A stretch of 64,000 nt of DNA from Cryptomeria japonica (Eukaryota > Streptophyta > Pinopsida > Cupressales > Cupressaceae): contig NC_081413.1 in the NCBI RefSeq assembly GCF_030272615.1, positions 144,934,476-144,998,475 of the forward strand, in the 5' to 3' direction. The notes beneath the pieces were generated by a model. The model saw only the letters and a program-made list of their open reading frames with translations. It ran no database searches and was not told the origin of the DNA. A program made the translations under genes and the position numbers. The first letter of the stretch is position 1. Each line of letters starts with the position of its first letter. Below are positions 35,361-47,459 of this stretch, piece by piece.

Positions 35361-35804
35361 GCATCAAAAAATTTTAGGGGGAGTAAACGGCGAAATGTTT
35401 TGAACCCCCAGTTTACACCTATAAAAGACCTTAACCAGTATGTGATACCTATCATTTGGTGGAAGACCAGAAATGGTAAAAGGAAAATTAGGGTTTACAC
35501 CCTAATGGTGGAGCATTTATTATGGTAGGTGAGGAATATGTTTAAAAGGAATTTTCAAATCATTTCTCACTATCATTTTTTGAGCGAAGAAGGTTTTCAA
35601 GAGCAGAGTGATGAAAAAGTGATTTGTGCTGTGATTCAGAGAAATTTAGAAACCTGCAAGGAGAGTAAGAAGTAAATTTCAAACGGTCAAGAGAAGAATG
35701 CAAAGCGGTGATTCTACAACCGATGAAGTGTGAGGTGAAGTAGTATCTAAAAGCCCTAAATTCTCAATTTCTGAAAGGTATTTCTTGAGTTTTCTATTTT
35801 TATC
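35361..35804 (+). other. Element C spacer between ORF1 and ORF2
   Basis: Non-coding and collinear with 15875-16318 of D1. It shares TTTTAGGGGGAGTAAACGGC-type sequence, TTAGGGTTTACACCCTAAT, and the leader with TTTCTCACTATC and GAGCGAAGAA just upstream of the ORF2 start. Confidence 0.6.
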
Positions 35805-38800
35805 ATGGCTTCCACATCTCATACTAGCTCTAGTGCATCTGTCGATTCAATAAGCCTCATTCAACGCAAGTCCAAATACAATGCCCTGTCACAAGTTCCT
35901 ACTGGAGTAATAGTGGAAGAAGGAATATTTGATTATATAGACTGTAAAATTGAAGACCTAGGGTCTCTAGCAATCCACTTGTAGCTAGGTCTATTCTGTG
36001 GGAAAGATAAAAAGATCAAACCAGAGTATAGCATTTTGGAGAAGAAGAAACTTCACAATGTGGTTTACTTCCTAGAGGATTTTATAGATGATCACATTAG
36101 AATCATTCTGAGTAGAGTTCATGGTGACAAGATGTACTTGGAGAGAATGCATGATATCACACCACAAGTTGTTCATGCTGTCACCAGTTTCTGCAATGTC
36201 GGTGAAGTGCCAGCCCTGAGGAAGATCATCAAGACTGAAATGACCAAGCTCACCAGTTCAGTGAGCAACTCATGACGAATGACTGTTAATTCCATCAAGG
36301 ATGACCTCGTGAAATATACGTGCATGGTGATTGGATACTAGACGTTCCATGCCAGCAGAATTAACTCTGTATCTGTTGCAGCGGTAAATGCCGCTTACCG
36401 GATGATCAAGGAAGATGCATCATTTGACCTTTGTACCGGTATGCAAAGGCAACTCTTGTTGAATCTCAAATCAATCAAATAGGATAATGCATTAAAATTC
36501 AAGTTTTTACAACTACTAGTAGGACTATTTTTCTACTGCCAAGGTTACTTCCCCAGAGTGGGAGATATTCAGTGGTCTGCAGACCAACCGGTTACCAAGC
36601 AGATCAAAGAAAGCCTACAAGTAGTTGGAACCGACTACCCTAAAGTTATGAACAAGTACTTTGATGAGTTCAGAAGCAAGATGAGTATGAGGATGAGGAT
36701 ATCCAATGACATTGTCAAGAAATATGAAGATGATATCTGCTTTATCATCAATGTGGATGAATGCATAATGGAGATTGTTGAGCCTAGATAGGAAGAAGTA
36801 GAGCCTATGGGCTATGAGGTGATGTATGATATGTTGGATGGGTATGCTTCTACCCTAATTACCTCACCCCTAGATCCCAAGGCAAGAGAACCGACACCTA
36901 TCTGGAAAGGGTTGCACCGGTTGTGGAATCTCCTGAAAAGAAAGGAAAGGTAGTGCCTTTGACATCGGCACCAGTTAGTATAGCCAGTCTAGAAGTGACC
37001 AAGTAGTCACCTGCAAAGAAGAAACTAGAAGCAACACCTACCAAAGTCTTCGAGAGAAAGAGGAAGACAAGGAATAACTCACCAGACTCAGAAGAAACTA
37101 TGTCTGAGGAAAAACACAAGAAGACTAGACAATCAAGGAAAAAGACAAATAATGAACTGGCATCATCGGCATCTGTAAATATTGACATTTCTTCCTACAA
37201 ACCTTTGACACATTGTCAAAGAACCATAAAAAATATTAGGAAAAAAGTGCTAAACGATTTGATTGATTGTTTTGATGAATTTAATGATGATGAAAAGGAA
37301 GCAGTTGAAAAAGAAATCATTCAGTATTTATGTGTTAATGATCGGTTGCCTTCAGAAATTAGATCTAAGACACCGAATTATTTGTATAACTCCTTAGATA
37401 ATAAATGGTGCATTGCCATAGAAAAAGAACAGGAAATGAGAGAGACAATTTTTTCTCAACATTTTCCTAATGTATCAAATTTAGAACTTTTCGAAGTTAT
37501 GAATAAATACAAAGGCCTCTTCTTCATGAGAAGAAGAAGACTCCTGTTGCTGGAATGAAAGAGTCAAGAAGTGATCAAGAATACACACACTCTCACTCTA
37601 GAAGCTCTTAAGATACATCAAGTGGCTAAAGCCAACAGGAAGGCTGAGCAAGAACTGGCAATAACTAAACTGGATGAAGTGTTTGATACTAAAGGAAACC
37701 CGGTTGTTGAACCAACAGACACTATAGATGTCAATGCTCTAGATGTAGAAGATGTTGCTCAGGGTACACCATCAGAAGCAACAGGAGAGGAGAAATAGAT
37801 AGAATAGGTAGAAAAGAAAAAGGAAACTGATGACAAAAAGGAGGAAGCAAAGAAGCAAGTGGAGAAGAAGAAAGCAGAAGAGGAAAAGAAGAAGGATGAA
37901 GAGGAGAAAAGGAAGAAGGAAGAGGAGAAGAAGAAGAAGGAAGAGGAGAAGAATAGGAAGGATGAAGAGGAGAAGAAGAAGAAGGATGAAGAGTAGAAGA
38001 AGAAAAATGAAGAGGACAAGAAGAAGAAGGAAGAAGATGAGGAGAAACAGAAACAGGAAGAAAAGAGAAAAGAGGATGAGCAGAAAAGAAAGGAAGAGGA
38101 GAAGAGAAAGGAAGAGGAGAAGAGAAAGGAAGCATAAAAGAAGAAGGAAGAGGAAGAAAAGGAAGAGGACAAGAGAAAATAAGTGGAGAAGAAGAAGGTA
38201 GAGGAGGACAAGGAAGGAGAAGTGACAAAGAGCTTGCAGATGGAGACTCCAAAGACAACCAGTAGTCAAGCCAAACCAACTGACCTCATCATTCCTATTG
38301 ACCTCCAGGCTGCAAATGAAATGGAGCTGCTATAGAGCATTAAGGTTGCTCAAGAATGCCTTGAAGTGTTAAGGAGGAAGAAGGAGGAATATGTGATCCA
38401 AGCTGCGGTGGACACTCTTACCGGTTTGTTACCAAGCACAAATCTCCCCAATACTGACTCTTCATTGGCATAATTGAAGCTCCTATGCATAGTAGTGGAT
38501 GATTAGGTGCAGAGCCTAGAAGAGGTAGCAGAGGCAAATGCTAAGAAAGAGCATCAAAAGGCTCTCAACATTGCCCTAGTTAAGAAGCTTAATGAGCTCC
38601 AGTCCGAACTATACAAAGCACAAAAAGACATAAGAAATGCTCTGGATGAGGGGAATCTACTACTGAGTAAGATTTTCCAACCCCATCTCTTCTATGATGA
38701 TGTGCTTATACAGAAGCAAAAGCTACAAACTGACTCGCAGTTATATATGAGCACCTTCAAGCTATCGTATGACTCTTTTACAACTTATGGGCAAACAGTT

Positions 38801-39106
38801 CATCGGTTTCACATCCAGTCTGCCAAAATAGAGTTGGAAATCAGTAACCAGACTTGAGATTTGTAAGAACTCCAACTAATTCTACTCCCTTGCTTGTAGA
38901 TACTTTAGAAATGTTATCTAAATTTGGATGCCTTAATGGTGACTCAAGAGATGAGAACATTAGATGCCATGGAAGAACAGGTCTCCCAGATGCAAATGGA
39001 GAAGGAAGTGGCTACCTCCCTACTTGAGTCCTAGTCCTTATCTATGAAACAATTTTTGCAGGACATTAAATTAGTTTTTGACAAGTTTCAGTCTTTACTG
39101 TCATAA
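35805..39106 (+). pseudogene. Element C ORF2: large non-pol protein of unknown function
   Basis: MASTSHTSSSASVDS start to TAA 39104-39106. It is collinear with D1 ORF2 throughout: VPTGVIVEEGIFDYIDC, RIILSRVHGDKMYLERMHDI, MTVNSIKDDLVKY, SSYKPLTHCQRTIKNIR, LDNKWCIAIEKEQEMRE, the Lys/Glu helix and the C-terminal EHQKALNIALVKKLNEL...DEGNLLLSKI. One frameshift near 36885 and many stops break it. Several stops align with Gln or Trp codons in D1 (for example TAG 38334 opposite CAG; TAG near 39033 opposite TGG), so the two decayed copies complement each other for family recognition. Function unknown; no catalytic motif is recognised. Confidence 0.85.
37800..38230 (+). repeat. Homopurine tract encoding a Lys/Glu helix (element C)
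   Basis: About 430 bases of nearly pure purine built from GAGGAGAAGAAG-like units in ORF2. It is longer than the corresponding tract in D1 (18380-18700). Ser/Phe/Leu-rich antisense frames across it are artefacts. Confidence 0.9.
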
Positions 39107-39362
39107 ACACTTATTATTTTAATGAAATAGGGGTTAATGTGTAATATTATTTTTGTCATTGTTGGCAAAGGGGGAGAAGTACAAATTTTGAATGTTTTTG
39201 ATGTATTCTTTCATGTTATTTCTGTAATATACAGTGTATTTTCTGCAAAAAGGATAGTGTATATGCTTAGGGGGAGTAATTTTGATTATGGTATATTTTT
39301 GTTGTAAAACACTTAGATGTCAAAATTTCCTAAGTGTTGCCATCAATGCTAAAGGGGGAGAT
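39107..39362 (+). other. Element C 3' spacer and polypurine tracts
   Basis: Contains GCAAAGGGGGAGAAG near 39166, TTAGGGGGAGTAA near 39268 and the final CTAAAGGGGGAGAT ending at 39362, just before the LTR. The spacing and wording match D1. Confidence 0.8.
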
Positions 39363-40481
39363 TGTTGGCATTTTTGATGATTATGTTGTGATTGTCATTG
39401 GTGGACACACACTTGCATTGAGATCACTTTTATATGTATGAGTTATGCTCAACTGACAATTGTTCCCAACAGATATGATGCATTATAGTCCTTAGACTAT
39501 TGGTGTTTTGTAGAAAGTGCTTACCGATCTGAAGCGGTATGCTAACCCCAAGCAGTTCAAAGATCTCAAGTGGTACGAAGGATCAAAGTGACAGAACACA
39601 TATTTCCCATCTTCATTTTGTCAAACCGGCAACCGGTATTTTGCTTAAACCGATATTTTGTATGAACCGGTAATACTCTATGATGAGTTACCAACCGGTA
39701 TTCTATGATGAGTTACCATCCACTGATTGTTTGATAGTGCCGAGACTTCAACGGTGCTTTTTGTGTCATGTTACCAAATATGTCTAGATTCATTGAACCT
39801 AGGAAATTGTATTGTAATCCTATTGGACCGACATGAAATCATATTCCTTTAAAAGGACATCATGTCTAGGGTTTTAGGTTGTTGCTAGGGTTTAAGGTGG
39901 TTGATGAGTTAGAGAGAGTATGAATGTGTAGAAGACTGAACTAATGTTGGAATACATTAGGAACATGCTATCAAGGATCTAACCAAGCAATATGTGCTAT
40001 TAGCTAGATCACTCACTTGTTGATTACTCGCATCTTTGACAAGTCTGAAGCCCTTAATTGGGTAGGCCTAAAAGCCTTTTTTAAATCCTCTAACAAGGTG
40101 GTTCACATCTATGGATCTAAAATCCTCTAGCAAGGTAATCTTTAATCAGACTTATCTCCTAACAGAGATTGAGATTCCTAACAAGATCTGTTCTAGTAAA
40201 GAACATTGTATGACCTTAACTGGTCTGGTTCCTATTCTGCAGATAGTTACTTGTGAGTTCCATCTCACCGTGGTTTTTCCCATTTGGGTTTCCACATCAA
40301 AATCTCTTGTGTTATGGTGTTTGTGCTTCTGTGGGTGAATGCATTATTTGCTATTTGGTTTGCATGTGTGCTAACTGGTTTGTCTACTAAACTGTTTTAC
40401 TGGTTTACTGTTAGTCTTGCAAAGTGTTTAAGTACAAAGATTTTTGGCATACTAATTCACCCCCCCTCTTAGTATTCATCA
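39363..40481 (+). repeat. 3' LTR of element C (1119 bp)
   Basis: TGTTGGCATTTTTGATG start, TAGTATTCATCA end. It has the full-length version of the region missing in the 5' LTR, with several repeated AACCGGTAT units at about 39625-39710. Confidence 0.93.
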
Positions 40482-41616
40482 ATAAGTGGTTAAAAAATGT
40501 AGATATGAAGGGGGAGAGTCATAAGAACAACATAATGCTATAAGGATTGAATATCATTTTGTATTAGAGAAGTCTATAGGAAGAAGAAGTATCATTTTGT
40601 GCAAGCAATCTATAACGAAGTATTTACAAGTGCATCTTATGTATGTAATTATTTCCTAAAGATTAATATACAAGGTTCACTATCTCTTTTTCCAAATATT
40701 GTGTACACTTTTGTGTTGATGAGTTATCTTTGTCCTCTTGATAAATTTGTTTATATATTTGCTATGATGTGAATCACATGTTGTTGCATTAGGTGAAAGA
40801 TTGAGTTCTTATTGTTTGTGTAACACATACTGAACCTTCATAGTTGATGAGAAATCGTCTCTTGAGTTGATAAGATATTCTATCCACAAAGTGTCATATA
40901 TATCCCTAGATAGAGGTAGTGGTCTGTTATTGATTTTTCAAGGTTTTGATCTGTATGCATTCAAGGTCCTTGACAGAAAAAACATTCTTCTCAAATCCTT
41001 TATGAATTGATCTATGCATATGTCTTTTAGGTCCTCAAAGCAATCTCATTTTCAGTATACATTCACAATCATTTCTTTTCAAAGCATTCAGTTAAAGCAC
41101 ATAATAAAGCATAATTGCAGACAACAATTTGCCAGTTTGCAATCTGTTAAAAGGCTTAAATCCACTTTAAATAATCTCTTTTGTGCTTGAGAGTGTGAGG
41201 TACACCCGCCTAGGTTTAATGGAGCCTAAAGTGTAGAGGGATTTAGTCTTTGACTATCCCTATTTGTTGGCTAGGGCTGATTGGACTGCTTGAGGATTTG
41301 GCAAGTCTTTGGGTTTTCTAATATGTGGTTTTGGGTACCAACAAAAGGTTTATCCGGCATAAAACTGTGAAATTGGCATCTAGTAGGGCCCACCACTAAG
41401 CATTTATGATAGTGAAGGATTAGGGTTTACTAGCTGATAAAAAGGGAAAATAGATTCATTTTCACTCACCTAGTACTCAAGAAAACTAGAGTGAAGAAAA
41501 GTTGAATCACAGGCGATCAAGAGTGAGCAAAGGCATTCTGAAAGGATTTCCAGCAATTATCTAAGAATTGATCAAGATCTTTAAACTGATGATCGTTATC
41601 CAAGTATTTCTTTGAA
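40482..41616 (+). other. Element B spacer between nested C and ORF2
   Basis: About 1.1 kb of non-coding sequence. It has GAAGGGGGAGAG near 40508. Towards its end is a leader with TTAGGGTTTACTAGCTG and TTTTCACTCACCTAGTACTC that resembles the leaders before ORF2 in D1 and C. No gene is seen. Confidence 0.55.
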
Positions 41617-44600
41617 ATGGCATCCAAATCATCATGTGATCCTACTTTCATTGTGAATCCCATTGTTGTTGAGGTTAAGGATAGGCTTAGACCCATTTTC
41701 AAGGAAGTTTCTCAAATTGCAATGAAGGAAGCCTCTACTGACGCATTTTCAAGAGTTCCTGATGACATAGTTTATATGGAATATGTCAGGGCTTATATTC
41801 ACTACACCTTGGATGATTTAGGCACTGAGGAAATCAAGGGAGTGTATCAATCTATGATACTAGGAAGCTCCACAACAATCAAGCCAGAATATCAAATCAT
41901 TGAAGACCTCAAGTTAACTGGAATCCTGTATACCAAAATTCAAGGATGAAATGATTAGATATGTTCTAAGCAAGGTCCATAATTAATTCATCTAGCTAGA
42001 CTAGTCTTACATGATCACCAAAGAAGCAATTCAGGTAGTCACCAGCTTACCCAAAGTTGGATATGAACCAAGGAAGAAGATCTCCAACATTGAGGTTGAA
42101 AAGATCACCTGCGCAACCCATGATGGAAGGTCAATGAGGGTCAACACCATCAAAGATACAAATGTAAAATTTTCCAGTATGATCATCAGCTACAAGGTAA
42201 CATAATCAAGTCAATTGAACTTTGTTGCTAGTTTTTGTATCCATGTTGCATATCAAATGATAAAGAATAATGGAAAGTAAGATTTGTGTGAATGGTTAAG
42301 AAGTGAATTAATGTTAAATCTTGGAAAAATCAAATGTTTTAAGAAAGGAAATTTTTGGTTTGGCAATCTTATTGTCTGCTTGATGTTATATTTCATGAAT
42401 GAGCTATTGGGTTTGGGAAAGAAACATTGGGATCATGACATACTGGTAGGTATGCAAGTTAAAGATGCAATCACTGGTCTTGGCAGCAATAGGGATGAGA
42501 AGCTTTGGGGCTTCTTTAAAACTTTTCAAGAGAACATGAGACTATGGGAGAGAATCTCCAAACACATTATGGAGAAATACTCCACTGATATTTGATTCAT
42601 GGTGAAAATAGATGATACTCTCATGGAAGTGGTGGAACCTAGAACAAAATGGGTCATTGAATTGGGATATGAAGTTGATGACAACATTCTAGAACTATAT
42701 GATAAAATGTTGATTTATGCTCCTTTAGATGACAAGGCTGAACACTTTGGTAGTACGGAGAAGAAGGCTCTTGAAGTTAAAATTGGCTTCAATAAGAAAA
42801 GGAGGGGAAATAAAATAGACAAAATGTCTGCCTTTGTTTAGAATGTAATTCACATGATAGATACAAAACTAGGTTCTAGATCTAAACCGGTAGATCAATC
42901 GACAATGGAAGCTACAACAACTATAGTGAAAAGTGCTCTTGAGGTAAAGAGGCCAGAAAATTTCATATATTCTATCACTTTTGACTCTAATCCAAAGGAT
43001 AATCAACCTCTTGCATTTAGAAGGGTATAGAGGAAGAAAGCTGATAAGCCTCTGGTAGAAGAAGAAGGTGGAACCAAGGAGGAAGCTAGTAAGAAAGGTG
43101 ACAAAAGAATCCACATCTCTGGAAAGGAAACCTACTTATAAAAGGAAGCCTACTCCATCTGCTCCTACGACCCCCAACAAGAAGAAGAGTAAGAGTGATG
43201 AAGCAACTGAATCTAGTAGCATGATTTGTGCAAAGTTAATTGATGAGGTAACAAAAGATGGAATTTTGAAGAATGTTTCAAATTTATATGAGCATTTAGA
43301 TGACAATGAATAAAATGAAATAGAAGAAGCAATTTTGTTACATTTAGACATATATAAGAAGGCTTTGGTAAAAATTTTGAAGGAAATTCCTTTATCATTG
43401 TATAATAAGTTAGATGCAAGGAGATTAGATGCAATCAAGAGGGACAAAGAGATTAAAAAAGTTGAACTTTTGGGCATTTGTGGTACTATAAATAACGAGG
43501 AAATGAAAAGATGTATATAAGTTGCAAATAGAACAATCTTTAGTAGCAAACTCAGACAAATAAGGTTAATGATGGGTAGAGTCAATGAAATAATAAATGA
43601 GACCAGAGATGGTTGGGCTAAATTCTTCCAAAAGAATCTTGATTTCCTTACTTCTCAAGAAGAATTTTCTAAGGCAGCAACTCCCACCATTCTGAACAAA
43701 TCTAAAGGGAAAGGAATTTTGGGAAGTTCAGATCAAATTTTGAATGAACTAGTAGATAATCCTAAAATTGATGAGAGTGTATAGACTAAACAGACAAAGA
43801 CAACATTTGTACAATCTGAGCAAGGTAATATAGGTAATGTACAATATATAGATAATATTGTGGATAATACTCCATTGGCAGTAACAAATACTACACCAAG
43901 TGGCAAAGCCACCGGTGCAAAAGAGGATAAGAAAGGGACACACCAGAAGAGGATAAGGAAAAGTAGACTAATAAGACACCGAGTACCATATCGACAGTTG
44001 ATTCCCCAACAAATTTTTTGGCAATTGACACTTCTCAAGTTGAGAAGAAATCAATCACAAAGATGAGTCCCACAAAGCTAATGAAGGAGGGATCTACAGA
44101 AAAAGGAATAATAGATCAGTCAATAATAGTTTTGCATAGATTGATTCCTAATTATATGATTGAAAATGAAGCAAGCCCTTTCGGCAAGCTTAAGGTATTG
44201 ATAGAGCACATATCTAAAAACTTTCAATCATTACAACAGATTTCTGACCAACAAGCACTTGAAAGATTTACTTTGGCTAAGAAAGTCGCTTTTCACCAGA
44301 TTATTGAGACAGAAAAGAGGAAGGTTGAAGATAAACTTATATGTATTGAAAATTCCTTGAAACAATGTATTAACATCTATAGGGTCTGTTGTAATATAGA
44401 GATTCTTACAACAAATGTAGATAAGAGGATAAAGGAGTTACAAGAAAAGATTGCTAATATTGCAAATTCTTTTGATGGACTAACTTCAATTACAACATCT
44501 ATTGATGGACAAATCTTGACTTTGGAAAACCAAATTTTTTCTTTTGAAAAGGAAAGAGACAAGATTATTTGGAGGGCTAGAAGTCTCAGAGGTTTGGTGA

Positions 44601-44815
44601 GTCTCAAATTGGATTCACTTGGTGTACATACAAGGGAATGCATGGATATGCTTGCGAAGCCCACATCGATGGAAGTCACTTAGAAATAAATACTAGCACA
44701 TTTACTGAGTGGACTTGTATCCATATCTGAATCATTCAAAACCGGCTGGGATACCTATATACAGTTACTGGACAAAGATTACCCTGAAATATTGAAAATG
44801 GTCAAGCTTCGGTAA
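41617..44815 (+). pseudogene. Element B ORF2: diverged homologue of D1/C ORF2
   Basis: Starts MASKSSCDPTFIVNPIVVEV. Homology to D1/C is visible at TIKPEYQIIEDLKL (cf. RIKPEFSVIEKKKF), MRVNTIKDTNVKFSSMIISY (cf. MTVNPIKDDLVKYASMVIGY), AYQMIKNNGK, LELYDKM, and the ARRLDAIKRDKEIKK and coiled-coil C-terminal region (ILTTNVDKRIKELQEKIANI). It lacks the long Lys/Glu helix of D1/C, having only short Lys-rich stretches near 43030-43200. Frameshifts lie near 41945, 43050 and 44010, with many stops. It ends at TAA 44813. Function unknown. Confidence 0.8.
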
Positions 44816-44977
44816 AGTAATCTATAATTATTATTTCAATTCTTTCACTGGTATTTGGCATTGATGCCAAAGGGGGATTATATTTATGTGAAATATATAT
44901 ATATATATATAATCCTAGGGGGAGGATATCAGACAAAGAGTATATTGCAAACATTGTCAATTAGCTCAGGGGGAGAT
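44816..44977 (+). other. Element B 3' spacer with (TA)n and polypurine tract
   Basis: Holds GCCAAAGGGGGATTA near 44868, a (AT)n run at about 44892-44911, CTAGGGGGAGGAT near 44922 and the final CAGGGGGAGAT before the LTR. Confidence 0.8.
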
Positions 44978-45880
44978 TGTTGGAAAATGACACTCATTGG
45001 ATTCATATGTTGTCATTGATGGCAGCAAGATTCTATAGAAGGCATATACCGATAGATATCGATATTGGAGGCATACATCGGCAGATACTGGCATTGGAGT
45101 AATCAGGGTCATCATCGACACCGACACCGGCATCCAGTACTTCAGTGAAGCCGACATCAGTCTGGGATCCAAAAAGTTTTATTTGTAAAATCATTTCGTA
45201 ATTATTGTATAGAGTCAACATTAAATATCTTTTGTATTGTAAGCCGACATAAGGCATATTGTTTGTAAAGGGTATATAAGTCAGTATGTTAGGTCATTTT
45301 GATATATGACAAGGTAGTAGAATAAAGTGATGCAAAGGATATGTATGTAGATCATTTGTATTCAAAAGTAATATCATGCAATGATCAGTAGATGGTTTGT
45401 AAAGCATTCTTGGAGGAAAGGAGATATCGGTAAAAGGGTTCAGGGTTTATGAACTGATACAGAACAGAGCTATAACTAGAACTCTTTTTGGCATTGTAGA
45501 TGCATTTTGTGAGTTCTCCATTACTATTTTATCTTAGCAGAAGCTTGTAGTCAGTGAGACTCTTCTGTGTTGATTAGTGTGCTCTAGGCAGTGTGCCTTC
45601 CTACATGTGTAGGACCCCATGCTATGTAATATCTTTCATATGGCCAGTGAATTCATATTGTGGGTCACAAATCCCACCCTGGTTTTTCCTCTTTGAGGTT
45701 TTCCATGTATAAAATTATGTGTTATGGTGTTCATTCATGTGGATGGTTTATTTACTTCATGTTATATGTTTCTTCATTTATTGATTTATGTGTATGTTAA
45801 AAAATGTTAAAATCTTATTTTATCAGCAAAACACCGATTCACCCCCCTCTCAGTGTTCTTGGATTCATTGTATTCCAATA
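44978..45880 (+). repeat. 3' LTR of element B (903 bp)
   Basis: Starts TGTTGGAAAATGACACTC and ends TATTCCAATA (TA for the expected CA) directly before acacc. It contains GATTCACCCCCCTCTCAG near the end. Confidence 0.93.
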
Positions 45881-46894
45881 ACACCTTCATCAACAACATA
45901 ATAATAGTTCTTTTGATGCTTATACTTCTGGTTAGGCTTGTAAGGCTTATCATACTTCTCATGCTTCTCATATCTATCACTCCTATCATGCTCATCAAAT
46001 TTATAATGCCTATTATATTTAGACATTCTCTCCAGGCATCTAGAAGCAAAATGTCCTATCTTATTGCAAGAGAAACATTTCAAAGGTAAATTTCCATCAT
46101 ACTTACTAGCTCCATTAGGCAATCTCCAGGAAATCAATGCTTCAAGCTCTTCCAATTCTCTTTCTTGTTGTTCCATCTCTCTTCTCTCTCTTTCATATCT
46201 AGATATAATAAATTTTTCAAGATCATACTTCTTCTTTCCGGATACGGATGCTCTAAATATTGTCTCAAAATTTCCATGTGATTCACCAAACTCGCTTAGT
46301 TCAAATGCAACAATCTTTCCAACTAGCATAAATCTTTTCATAGTAGTCACACTCTAGATCTCATCAATAGAAGCCACCTTCTGTTTGTAAGGAGGCAATG
46401 ATCTCTACACCTTAGTAACAATTTCATCTTCTTCAAGGGTTCCACTGGCACATCTAATACCTAGGACAAGTTCATTCACCTTAGCCATAAATGAATTTAT
46501 TTTCTCATCTTCTCCCATCCTCAACATCTCATACTTCCCTTTCAAACTTTGCAATTTAGCAACTTTGACTTGTTTAATCTCTTTCATACAAGGTTTCAAG
46601 ATACTCCCAAATCTCATGTGCAGTCTAAAGTCCCATTACATTAGTCATATTTGAATCAGTTAGGGCACTCAGTAATGCTTCCTTTGGTCTAATGTTATTT
46701 TTAGCTTCCTTGATCTCATCAAGAGTAACTAGTCCATTTGGAGGAATAGAATAGGCATTCTTAGTAATCTTCTAGTAATATTCTCCAAGACATCTCAAGT
46801 GAACTTCCATCCAGTTCTTTCATATAGCATAGTTACTTCCATCAAATCTCAGACTCTCCTTCTTAAAGATAAAATTTCCACTTCCATTTGTCAT
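45881..46894 (-). pseudogene. Copia H2 fragment 3: gag with CCHC knuckle
   Basis: ATG at 46892-46894 on the minus strand begins a Copia gag: MTNGSGNFIFKKESLRFDG, then NYAI-KNWMEVHLR, LKGKYEMLRMGEDEKINSF, FEELE-type coiled sequence, and one knuckle at 46036-46077 (CFSCNKIGHFASRC). The last residues before the element B insertion are YYYVVDEGV, and the frame resumes in fragment 2 at 30464. Several stops (Trp or Gln to stop) and a frame change near 46350 break it. It is an ordinary Copia gag and contrasts with the four-knuckle gag of B, C and D1. Confidence 0.88.
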
Positions 46895-46936
46895 CCCAAA
46901 TCACCTCAAGTGGTTAAGCTTCTTCCGAAGGATCTA

Positions 46937-46948
46937 GCTTTGATACAA
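46937..46948 (-). promoter_or_regulatory. Primer-binding site of Copia H2 (diverged)
   Basis: On the minus strand TTGTATCAAAGC lies two bases after the LTR end. It is two changes from TGGTATCAGAGC, so it is a decayed initiator-Met tRNA site. Confidence 0.8.
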
Positions 46949-46950
46949 AT

Positions 46951-47459
46951 TGTTGGAAACAACAATGAGAGAAAACTAAGAGAGGGGGGGGGGGTGAATC
47001 AGTTTTCATTGGATCAACAAACTTAACCACAAATGAAAATCTGATAAACTGCAGCAACAATAAAGATAAGTTGACAAGCAACACAACACACAACACCAAG
47101 ATTTTGACCTGGAAAAGCTAGTTAAGGGATAAACCATGGTGGGAACCTACCCACAATAAGATGATACTCTGCAGTAGTATATGAAAATGATTATAATGGG
47201 GAATGCACTAGAATTTAGGCACACTACCTATAGCTTATAGCTGAAGATAAAATAACCCAAAAGGCTACAACCCTTAGGGAATGTTCACTACCTTACAAGG
47301 AAGTCTCATTGACTTGCAAAATATTCAGACAATAATTCAAAATCAAATGAACTGCAATAATAGCATCTGCTAATGCCTGATGATAGTTCCGATTAAGCAC
47401 ATATGTCTACTCTGTAACACCAATCTCTTCTCAATCATAATGTCGAAGGATGAATCACT
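46951..47459 (-). repeat. 5' LTR of Copia H2, truncated by element F
   Basis: The minus-strand LTR end reads ...TTGTTGTTTCCAACA at 46951, with the family's C-rich motif (GGGGGGGGGGTGAATC on the plus strand at about 46985). It stops at 47459 without a TG start, where a TGTGATAGG terminus of another element begins. Confidence 0.75.

Larger units (their letters stand above)
33140..40481 (+). mobile_element. Non-autonomous gag+ORF2 LTR retroelement C, nested in B (7.3 kb)
   Basis: Same family as D1: the LTR begins TGTTGGCATTTTTG, ORF1 starts MGEYTLR, and ORF2 starts MAS-SHTSSS. LTRs lie at 33140-34033 and 39363-40481. Flanking duplications are acaag (33135-33139) and ataag (40482-40486), one transition apart. 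No pol domain is visible. Element B reads through on either side, so C is the later insertion. Confidence 0.92.
30465..45880 (+). mobile_element. Non-autonomous gag+ORF2 LTR retroelement B (8.1 kb plus nested C)
   Basis: LTRs at 30465-31358 and 44978-45880 and an exact acacc duplication define the element. The internal region has a primer site, a gag-like ORF1 with four CCHC knuckles, a spacer interrupted by element C, an ORF2 (41617-44815) and a short 3' spacer. No pol domain is present in any part. It belongs to the same superfamily as D1 and C but to a separate family: different LTRs and clearly diverged proteins. Confidence 0.92.

Noticed and set aside
41617-44815. ORF2 as an envelope-like gene of a SIRE-type Copia element
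   Set aside because: No signal peptide or transmembrane segment is visible, and it is not preceded by pol. An env-like origin is not supported, though I cannot exclude it without searches.
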